This document shows, piece after piece, positions 52,015 through 59,753 of a DNA stretch of 64,000 bases; position 1 is the stretch's first letter; each line of letters opens with the position of its first letter. Source of the DNA: Capilliphycus robustus. Lineage in GTDB: Bacteria; Cyanobacteriota; Cyanobacteriia; Cyanobacteriales; Microcoleaceae. The stretch covers positions 1 to 64,000 of the forward strand of contig NZ_JAYGHR010000079.1 in the NCBI RefSeq assembly GCF_034932365.1, in the 5' to 3' direction. Below the pieces are notes generated by a model that ran no database searches, was not told the DNA's origin, and saw only the letters and a program-made list of their open reading frames with translations. The translations under genes and the position numbers were made by a program.

Positions 52015-55000
52015 ATGTCAACGATTACTCAAGACAAATCTTACGAATTTTTTGTACAAGAATCTCTGGAATTATTACAAATTTTAGAACAGGGATTGAT
52101 GAATCTTTCTCAATCCCATGACATTCAAAAACTTCATGGACTGATGCGGGCGGCTCATTCAATTAAAGGGGGAGCGGCTTGTGTGGGTTTGATGGGAATT
52201 CAACAAATTGCTCATCAATTAGAAAATGGGATTCGATCTTTATATCCAGAAGATACGGTTTTTGATTTAGAATTAGAAGAATTACTTTTACAGGCTTTTG
52301 ATTGTTTAAAATCACCGATTATTGAACAAATTGAAACGGGTTACTGCGACGAAGAAAGCCCCTTGACTCGGGTTCAACCGATTGTTGAGAATCTAGAAGC
52401 TAAACTCGGATATCTCCTCGAAGAAGCGGTTGAACTTCCTGAAGTTCCCCTAGAAATGGATATGACGCTGTTTCTATTTGATCAAGAAGTTCCTGCGGGT
52501 TTACGCCGTATTCAAGATTTATTGGCTTCTCCTCCTCAAAATATTCAAGAAGAATTACACGCTCAATTTGAGGTGTTAGCAACTTTGGGGAGTATGTTAA
52601 ACTTGTCTGGATTTACTGCGATCGCTCAAACCACTTTAGAGGCTTTACAACTTTATCCTGATTCTTATCAAGAAATTTCAAAAGTCGCTTTAACCGATCT
52701 TTGGACCGGACAAAAAGCTGTTTTAGAAGGGGATCGAAGTGAAGGAGGTAAACTGAGTTTGGCGTTAATTGAGTTGACAAAAGATAGAAGTCAAGAAGAA
52801 GTTTACGAAGAAGATATTCAGGTAGAAGAAGTTAATGAAACATCTCTACAGGAGTTGAGAAGTTCAGAGTTGGCTGAAATTTTGTTACAAGCTTTTGATG
52901 GTTTCCGAGTTCCACTGTTAGAAAAAGTCGAATCTGGTGACTATAATAATCAACAGGCGATCGCCACGATTTCTCCGATTTTACAGCAACTAGAAACCAA
53001 ACTCGGATGTTCTCTCGAAGACACCGAAAAACTTAACAATCTTTGCTTTTTAGATGAACAACTTGAGAAAGTTAGCGATGAAGAAGAGGTCAACTTAAAC
53101 GGTTCACAAGTTAAACCAAAATCTAATATTAGCGAAGAAATTAAAACTCAGGTTGAGATGTTCGCTACTTTGGGAAATATGTTAAATATACCAGAGTTTT
53201 GCGCGATCGCTCAAACAACTTTAGCCCAGTTAGAAACTAATCCGCTCTCTCATTTAAAAATTGGTGTACTGGCTTTAGCGCAATTTTGGACAGTACAAAA
53301 AACGATACTTACAGATAAAAAATCAGAAGTTCAACAAGAAGTTCAAAAAATAGCTTCTCCGACTCCAGTGACTTCCCCAGTTTCTTCCGCCATGTCATTG
53401 GGGGTTAGAGTTGATGTGAGTCGTTTGGATCTGATTAATAATTTAGTGGGAGAACTTGCAACTCAAGACAATAGTTTCCTGTTAAATAATCAAAAATCAC
53501 AAACCGCTTTTGAACGCTTAGAGAGTCTTCGAGATCAACTTCGGAAAAGCTTAGTCAAAGCTCAAAATCATACAGATTTTTATCGTTCTAATGATCAATC
53601 TAATCAAGAGGAAGATCGTCAAGTCTCCAAATCCATTAATGTTTTAGTTCAAAGGACATTAGAAGAACTGGATCAAGTTCGAGAAGTGATTTATGATATG
53701 AAGTGGTTAACCCTTCAAAGTCAACAAATTATTAAAAAACGCCAACAAACCTTACACAAGCTTCAAAAGCATCTGACAGAAACCCGAATGTTACCTGTAG
53801 AGTCACTCTTGAATCGATTTCCTCGGATGATTCGAGATTTATCAATTCGTGAACAAAAGCAAGTTAAACTCGAACTTAAAGGTAAAAAAACCTTGGTTGA
53901 TAAAGCAATTTTAGAGAAATTATATGATCCTTTAGTTCATCTCATTCGTAATGCTTTTGATCATGGAATTGAACCCCCCGCAGTTCGTCAGTTGAGAGGA
54001 AAAACCGTTGAGGGAAAAATAGAAATAAAAGCCTATCAACAGGGAAACTATACCTATTTAGAAATCAAAGATGACGGTCAAGGAATTGATCTTGAAAAAA
54101 TTCGTTCTAAAGCCATTTATAAAGGCATAATTTCCAGTAAAGAAGCAGAAAAACTATCTAAAAATCAAATTTATGAATTCTTGTTTTATCCAGATTTTTC
54201 AACAAGGGAAAAAGTTAGCAATTTATCAGGTCGAGGAGTCGGTTTAGAAGCGGTTCGCAATCAAATTGAAGCCTTAAAAGGATATATTACCATTCAGTCA
54301 GAACTTGGAAAAGGCACAACGTTTACTCTACGTTTACCTTGGACGCTGACCATTACAAAGTTATTAGTCTTTGAAATTGCTGAAAGTTTATTTGCGATTC
54401 CTCTAGATACCTTAGCCGGAATTGTCTCAGCATCTTCTCAAGATATTCAGATAGATAGTCAACGAGAATTCTATAATTGGTGTGGGCAGAAAATCCCGTT
54501 AGTTCAGTCTGTTTTATTGAACTATAATTATCCAAATCAAATAAAATTAAATCAAAAAAATAATCATGTTAATTTAAAAATAAATGAAAAATCTACAGTA
54601 AATAAAAATTATATACTGCTCTTAATTTCCCAAGGATTAGACACAGTAGCCTTAAAAATAGACCAGGTTTTAATGGAACAAAACCTAACCATTAAACCTT
54701 TTGGTGAAATCTTGAATTCGCCTTCCTACTTCTACGGTTGTACGATTTTAGGAGATGGTCGTTTAGTTCCTGTGATTGATAGTCCAGAATTATTAGCCTA
54801 TTGGCATCAACAACAGCAATCTGCTGTTAATCAGCTAAAAATATTGCCGAATCGAGTTCAATCTAATCCTTCAAAATCTTCAACAGTTTTAGTAATTGAT
54901 GATTCGATTACCACTCGTCAATCCTTATCTACAATGTTGCGAAAAGAGGGATATCATGTTCTGCAAGCTAACAATGGTAAAGAAGGATTAAAACAGCTCG

Positions 55001-55248
55001 AAAAACAAAGTCAAGTTGCAATTGTGATTTGTGATTTAGAAATGCCAGAAATGAATGGATTTGAATTTTTAGGTCACTGTCGCCGTCAATTTTCAAGCGA
55101 TGTACTGCCTGTATTAATCCTCACCTCCCGCAATAATGAGCGTCATCGGAAACTCGCAAAACAATTAGGCTCAAATGACTACATTACTAAACCCTGGAAT
55201 GAAAAAGAATTAATGAAAATTTTACAGCAACACCTGGTTCGTTGTTGA
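52015..55248 (+). CDS. pixL: Hybrid histidine kinase CheA/PixL
   Basis: This 1077-residue kinase has an N-terminal Hpt domain with the phosphorylatable H48 (LMRAAHSIKGGAACVGLMGI), a long linker, the dimerisation and HATPase domains (DPLVHLIRNAFDHGIEPP, DDGQGIDLEKI, SGRGVGLEAVRNQIEALKG), a CheW-like domain and a C-terminal receiver with D1007 (VICDLEMPEMNGFEF) and KPW near the end. The linker contains two similar segments (LLQAFDCLKSPIIEQIETGY and LLQAFDGFRVPLLEKVESGD) from an internal duplication. ATG 52015 follows AAAGAGGAAT; an in-frame ATG at 51919 lies in a repeat hairpin and is less likely. It receives signals from PixJ through PixI and phosphorylates PixG and PixH. Confidence 0.93.
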   Translation: MSTITQDKSYEFFVQESLELLQILEQGLMNLSQSHDIQKLHGLMRAAHSIKGGAACVGLMGIQQIAHQLENGIRSLYPEDTVFDLELEELLLQAFDCLKSPIIEQIETGYCDEESPLTRVQPIVENLEAKLGYLLEEAVELPEVPLEMDMTLFLFDQEVPAGLRRIQDLLASPPQNIQEELHAQFEVLATLGSMLNLSGFTAIAQTTLEALQLYPDSYQEISKVALTDLWTGQKAVLEGDRSEGGKLSLALIELTKDRSQEEVYEEDIQVEEVNETSLQELRSSELAEILLQAFDGFRVPLLEKVESGDYNNQQAIATISPILQQLETKLGCSLEDTEKLNNLCFLDEQLEKVSDEEEVNLNGSQVKPKSNISEEIKTQVEMFATLGNMLNIPEFCAIAQTTLAQLETNPLSHLKIGVLALAQFWTVQKTILTDKKSEVQQEVQKIASPTPVTSPVSSAMSLGVRVDVSRLDLINNLVGELATQDNSFLLNNQKSQTAFERLESLRDQLRKSLVKAQNHTDFYRSNDQSNQEEDRQVSKSINVLVQRTLEELDQVREVIYDMKWLTLQSQQIIKKRQQTLHKLQKHLTETRMLPVESLLNRFPRMIRDLSIREQKQVKLELKGKKTLVDKAILEKLYDPLVHLIRNAFDHGIEPPAVRQLRGKTVEGKIEIKAYQQGNYTYLEIKDDGQGIDLEKIRSKAIYKGIISSKEAEKLSKNQIYEFLFYPDFSTREKVSNLSGRGVGLEAVRNQIEALKGYITIQSELGKGTTFTLRLPWTLTITKLLVFEIAESLFAIPLDTLAGIVSASSQDIQIDSQREFYNWCGQKIPLVQSVLLNYNYPNQIKLNQKNNHVNLKINEKSTVNKNYILLLISQGLDTVALKIDQVLMEQNLTIKPFGEILNSPSYFYGCTILGDGRLVPVIDSPELLAYWHQQQQSAVNQLKILPNRVQSNPSKSSTVLVIDDSITTRQSLSTMLRKEGYHVLQANNGKEGLKQLEKQSQVAIVICDLEMPEMNGFEFLGHCRRQFSSDVLPVLILTSRNNERHRKLAKQLGSNDYITKPWNEKELMKILQQHLVRC

Positions 55249-55491
55249 ATCTATCCATGATTTGAAAAGTCACTTATTCATTGACAATCGCCAGAACTTT
55301 TTCATCAAAAACAGGATGGAGAGTCAAACACAGGGGAGGATGCCCGAGAAACGGCTCACTCCCTTCTATAGATCTGCCAAAATATGATAAACTAAGCTCA
55401 TTTCTCAACAATGCTGAGAAATACACGCTAAAAATTAAACGTGACGGCATTGGAGAGTGTATCATTTATCATTGTAACTTTTGATTGAAAA

Positions 55492-57090
55492 ATGTTCTCT
55501 CGATATAAGTTGTTTACAGGGACTCGGCATCGATATCTTGTCATTTTATTAGTGATTTCTATTCTTATCGGTGTAGTTTTTCGTTTTATAGAACTAGATC
55601 GAAAAGTATTCTGGCATGATGAAGTCTATACCAACTTTAGGGTATCAGGATTGACGCTCACAAAAGTTTATCCCGAATTTTTTGATAATCAAATTGTTGC
55701 AGCCCCCTCACTCCTAAACTACCAACGCATTCAACCTAATACCAACTTTATCGATACGATAAATTCCTTAATTATCGATGATCCTCAACATCCTCCGCTC
55801 TACTTTCTCATGGCTCGGGGTTGGATGTCTATTTTTGGAAGTTCGATAACCGCATCTCGTTTTTTACCTGCATTATTGAGTTTATTGGCATTACCGTTCA
55901 TGTACGGTTTAGCTTTGGAATTATTTGGTTCTCATTTCACAGCTTTACTAGCGACAGCCTTTTTATCTTTATCTCCTATTGATATTATCCATGCTCAAAC
56001 TGCACGACAATATGGTTTACTCACTGTATTCATCATTGCCAGTAATTATTTACTCCTCAAATCAATTCGTTCAAGCGGTTGGTTATTTTGGGGGCTTTAT
56101 AGTTTAGCTTGTACGTTAGGACTCTATACACATCCTTTTTTTGGCTTAACTATTATTGCTCAATTTGCCTATATTTTTCTCCTGGTTTCTTCATCTCGAC
56201 TGAAAAAAGACTCCCTCTATTTATTGCTCAAATTCTTCAGTGCTTTAGTTGTCGCTGTGATTTTATTCAGTCCTTGGATTCATGTGATGATTTCCAATTT
56301 GCAACGAGCAATCGATACAACCAATTGGACTCAAGCTTCTCTCAGTCTGTTAGATTTAATCAAATATTGGATACTCAGCTTTACCTCCCTATTGATCGAT
56401 ATTGATTTTGGATTTAATAATCCTTGGACTTATCTCTTAAGACTACCATTTTTAACTCTTATTCTAATCGGTTTGTATCAAGTTTGTGAACGAACACCTG
56501 CCTTGACTCGACAATTTATTCTCACTTCAATTTTCGTCCCTTTCCTGATTTTAGTTTTACCCGATTTACTAATGGGAGGACAACGTTCATCTGTTACTCG
56601 TTATCTCGTTTCTTGCTTTCCCGGTATTCAACTTGCGGTAACTTATTTATTTGCTGTTCACATTAATAGTGGTAGATTTTCATGGGTTGATGGCGTGGGT
56701 TTGTGGCGAGGAATGTTAGCACTTTGTTTGACTGCTAGCATTATTTCTGCGAGTCTGAGTGCTTATTCAGAAACTTGGTGGTCTAAAAGCCTCAGCTATT
56801 GGAATCCCGAAATTGCTCGTCAGATTAATGTGCCTAATTTCCCTTATGTTGTCACCGATCAAGGGGATAACTATATTAATTTTGGAGAGACAATTTCATT
56901 AAGTTATTTACTCGATAAAGACGTTAAATTTATCTTAATGAGTCAGCAACCCCAGTTATCTTTGATTCCTAAATATAAAAGGGTTTTCATCCTTCGACCT
57001 TCAACTTCCTTACGAAAAACCCTCGAACAGAAAGGATATCAACTCGAATTAATCTTTGAACCGGGAGATCTGTGGAAACTACGTCCATAG
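55492..57090 (+). CDS. Glycosyltransferase family 39-like membrane protein
   Basis: This 532-residue protein is built like ArnT/PMT-type GT-C glycosyltransferases: about ten or more transmembrane helices, with the acidic catalytic loop after the first helix (RFIELDRKVFWHDEVYTNFR, with HDE) and DDPQHPPLYFLMARGWMSIF in the first periplasmic loop. FALLATAFLSLSPIDIIHAQTARQYG-type segments near residue 155 (SPIDIIHAQTARQYGLL) are typical. It uses polyprenyl-phosphate sugars on the outer face of the cytoplasmic membrane. The acceptor is unknown. It stands alone, 0.24 kb after pixL and 0.25 kb before the ATP-grasp gene. Confidence 0.85.
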   Translation: MFSRYKLFTGTRHRYLVILLVISILIGVVFRFIELDRKVFWHDEVYTNFRVSGLTLTKVYPEFFDNQIVAAPSLLNYQRIQPNTNFIDTINSLIIDDPQHPPLYFLMARGWMSIFGSSITASRFLPALLSLLALPFMYGLALELFGSHFTALLATAFLSLSPIDIIHAQTARQYGLLTVFIIASNYLLLKSIRSSGWLFWGLYSLACTLGLYTHPFFGLTIIAQFAYIFLLVSSSRLKKDSLYLLLKFFSALVVAVILFSPWIHVMISNLQRAIDTTNWTQASLSLLDLIKYWILSFTSLLIDIDFGFNNPWTYLLRLPFLTLILIGLYQVCERTPALTRQFILTSIFVPFLILVLPDLLMGGQRSSVTRYLVSCFPGIQLAVTYLFAVHINSGRFSWVDGVGLWRGMLALCLTASIISASLSAYSETWWSKSLSYWNPEIARQINVPNFPYVVTDQGDNYINFGETISLSYLLDKDVKFILMSQQPQLSLIPKYKRVFILRPSTSLRKTLEQKGYQLELIFEPGDLWKLRP

Positions 57091-57338
57091 TTATATAGCC
57101 ATTTTCACCTCGGATCAGGTACACTCAATCATTATCTGTGGATACCAGCCAACCAGGAGAAACAGATTTCTATCAAGAATAACAGATGGGTGACTCAGGA
57201 GCAAAACCAAGAATCTATACTTCTTACCATTTTGAGAAGAAACTTTAAGCCATTGTTTGAGATTCTTGTCGAAACCCACATCTTCTGACGATTCCTCAAC
57301 TAAAATTAAAATATTCATTCAGATTATCGGGGGGTTTT

Positions 57339-58955
57339 ATGTCAGCATCTAGCAGTTCCTCAGAAGAGATTATTAAACAATTTCAGTCTCTACAAAATCA
57401 ACTCCGTCAGCAAGTTTCCGTAGATAAACTGAGTTTAGATGACTACGATGTTTTAGTGATTCCATCCGTCACCCTCGATCAACAACAACTCCAAAAAATT
57501 CCCGGTGTTCATCTATACGAGGAACGATTGCTATTTTCATTAATTCGCTTGCGAAACCCCCGAATTCGTCTAATTTATGTGACCTCTCAACCCATTCATC
57601 CTCGGGTCATCGATTACTATTTGCATTTAATACCGGGAATTAAACTTCCTCATGCACGCGATCGCTTATTACTCTTCTCAACTTATGATAGTTCTTCCCA
57701 GTCTCTCACCGAAAAAATCCTCAAACGTCCCCGTTTAATCGAACGAATTGCTAACGTTTTGCGTCCAAAACAATCTTACATGGTTTGCTACAATTCTACT
57801 TCTTTTGAACGAGAACTTTCAGTTTTATTAGGAATCCCTTTATTAGCGGCTGATCCCGATTTGCTACACTGGGGAACCAAAAGCGGAAGTCGGCAAATTT
57901 TTGCAGAGTGTAATATTCCTCATGCAGATGGGAGTTCCTTAGTTTTTACCGGAGAAGATTTAGTCGAAGTTGCAACAGATTTATGGGAACGTAAACCCCA
58001 ATTAAAACGTCTAGTTGTAAAATTGAATGAAGGATTTTCTGGTGAAGGAAATGCGTTATTAGATTTACCTCAAATTGAAGAATTAACCCGACAAAAACGC
58101 CTAAAAACGATTCGCGATCGCTTACCAAAATTGCGGTTTCAAGCCCCCGATGAAACCTGGGAAAAATTTCAGAAGAGAATTGCCGATCTCGGAGCCATTG
58201 TTGAAGCCTTTATCGAAGGAGAAATAAAGCGATCGCCCAGTGTTCAATGCTTAATTCATCCTAATAATACTGTTGAAATTCTCTCAACTCACGACCAAAT
58301 TTTAGGAGGGCCAGATGGTCAAATTTTTGAAGGCTGTCGATTTCCAGCCGATCAAGCCTATCGATTGCGTTTGCAAGAAATGGGTCAAAAAGTGGGCGAA
58401 AACTTAGCACAAAAAGGGGCTTTAGAACGGTTTGGCTTAGATTTTATAACAGTACGTCGGGATGATGGAGAGAATGAAGCTTGGGAGATTTATGCAATAG
58501 AAATAAACTTGCGTCGAGGAGGAACAACCCATCCGTTTATGACCTTAAAACTCCTAACCAACGGACATTATGACTGTTCAACAGGTTTATTTTATAGCCA
58601 ACAAGGAAAGCAAAAATTTTATAGGGCTTCTGATAATTTACAGAGTCAACGCTATCAGGGATTACTCCCCGATGACTTAATGGATATTGTCGCCGATCAT
58701 CACTTACATTTTGACAGCAGCACAGAAACTGGAACCGTCTTTCATTTAATAGGATGTTTATCGGAATTTGGAAAATTGGGGTTAACCTGTATTGGCAATT
58801 CCCCCCAACAAGCCCAGGAAATTTATCACCAAGTCGTTGAAGTTTTAGATCAAGAAACAGAAGCGGTAAACCCAGAAAATCAACAGCCTTTATTGAGAAT
58901 TACGCAATCGGCGGCTGAGGTTAAAGAATGGGAGTGTTTCTCTCAAAATAAATAG
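57339..58955 (+). CDS. ATP-grasp ligase, PGM1-related peptide ligase family
   Basis: This 538-residue protein fits the cyanobacterial and actinobacterial PGM1-related ATP-grasp family; PGM1 of Streptomyces makes peptide bonds in pheganomycin synthesis. The ATP-grasp core (about 190-430) shows RLVVKLNEGFSGEGNALLDL as the nucleotide-binding Lys and glycine loop, EAFIEGEIKRSPSVQCLIHP, and IYAIEINLRRGGTTHPFMTL with the metal-binding Glu and Asn. The N-terminal ~190 residues match the family's pre-ATP-grasp domain, and the C-terminus its PGM1_C part. The substrate in cyanobacteria is unknown. GGGGGG lies 7-12 bases before the ATG. No peptide precursor gene is evident nearby. Confidence 0.85.
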   Translation: MSASSSSSEEIIKQFQSLQNQLRQQVSVDKLSLDDYDVLVIPSVTLDQQQLQKIPGVHLYEERLLFSLIRLRNPRIRLIYVTSQPIHPRVIDYYLHLIPGIKLPHARDRLLLFSTYDSSSQSLTEKILKRPRLIERIANVLRPKQSYMVCYNSTSFERELSVLLGIPLLAADPDLLHWGTKSGSRQIFAECNIPHADGSSLVFTGEDLVEVATDLWERKPQLKRLVVKLNEGFSGEGNALLDLPQIEELTRQKRLKTIRDRLPKLRFQAPDETWEKFQKRIADLGAIVEAFIEGEIKRSPSVQCLIHPNNTVEILSTHDQILGGPDGQIFEGCRFPADQAYRLRLQEMGQKVGENLAQKGALERFGLDFITVRRDDGENEAWEIYAIEINLRRGGTTHPFMTLKLLTNGHYDCSTGLFYSQQGKQKFYRASDNLQSQRYQGLLPDDLMDIVADHHLHFDSSTETGTVFHLIGCLSEFGKLGLTCIGNSPQQAQEIYHQVVEVLDQETEAVNPENQQPLLRITQSAAEVKEWECFSQNK

Positions 58956-59000
58956 CCAAATTCTAGGCGATCTTTCAGGATAAAGGTTGAGATACTAACA

Positions 59001-59294
59001 TTATTTAGGATGATAATCCTGGCACTCCGAACAAGGGCCACTGGGATTAATCGCACAAAGCAAAAAAGCAGAATGAGCATTATATTTGCACGTCGTTCGC
59101 TTATCAATTTTTTTTGATAAAATGCGATGGCGTTGTTCGTGGTATTCTATAAGACGTTTAATCTGGTGGTAGGACTGTAACCGCATCCGGTTCATACCGA
59201 TATTGCTCATATTCCCATCTCCCCAATATTTGCAACCCGGTGAGCATCTATGCTGCTCGATTTTGCATGAATCAGTTAGGGTTAATTTTAACAT
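59001..59294 (-). CDS. DUF6464-family small Cys-rich protein
   Basis: This ~97-residue protein has the C-terminal signature of DUF6464, found in cyanobacteria: TTCKYNAHSAFLLCAINPSG followed by PCSECQDYHPK, plus CSPGCKYWGDGN earlier. Five or more cysteines could bind Zn or an iron-sulfur cluster; this is inference. The reading frame continues upstream to 59405 through repeat DNA, so I place the start at ATG 59294. A GTG at 59318 is an alternative. The function is unknown. Confidence 0.72.
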   Translation of the reverse strand: MLKLTLTDSCKIEQHRCSPGCKYWGDGNMSNIGMNRMRLQSYHQIKRLIEYHEQRHRILSKKIDKRTTCKYNAHSAFLLCAINPSGPCSECQDYHPK

Positions 59295-59753
59295 TTTTTT
59301 AGACCGGAGTTCGGCCACGATAATATATGGCAGGGGAAGCAGGGCAAGCGGGGGAAGTAGGGGAAGCGGAGAAGCTGATAACTGATAACTGTCCCCACTG
59401 GTCACTGGTCACTGATAACTGGTCACTGGTCACTGATAACTGGTCACTGGTCACTGGTCACTGATAACTGATAACTGGTCACTGATAACTGGTCACTGGT
59501 CACTGGTCACTGGTCACTGATAACTGATAACTGATAACTGGTCACTGGTCACTGGTCACTGATAACTGGTCACTGTAAAAACTGGTCACTGTAAAAACTG
59601 GTCACTGTAAAAACTGGTGATTGATAAAGAGAGTCTGTAGCGAACATTGTCATACTCAAAAGTGGGGTAGCTTGAGGAAAATTGCATCAGTCAAACCCAT
59701 GACTCTTGATCCTAGCTGATATCCTGACAATAGGCCCCAGTCCTCAATATTAT
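59295..59753. other. Repeat-filled intergenic region
   Basis: The left part (59326-59372) is a purine-rich GGGGAAGCA/GGGGAAGT repeat; the main part (59374-59622) is a heptamer array of CTGGTCA and CTGATAA units. No gene can be supported. The two adjacent genes point away from the array, so promoters for both probably lie at its edges. Confidence 0.7.
59374..59622. repeat. Heptamer repeat array (CTGGTCA / CTGATAA)
   Basis: About 250 bp made almost entirely of 7-bp units CTGGTCA and CTGATAA in mixed order, ending in three CTGTAAAAA-type units. The 7-bp period is the same as that of the STRR repeats of heterocystous cyanobacteria, but the unit is different. Small copies of the units also occur at 34395-34425, 35049-35075 and 36960. 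Confidence 0.9.

Noticed and set aside
57115..57318. 67-codon open frame on the minus strand between the GT39-like gene and the ATP-grasp gene
   Set aside because: No ribosome binding site, no recognisable sequence, and it occupies the promoter region of the next gene. It remains possible but is not supported.
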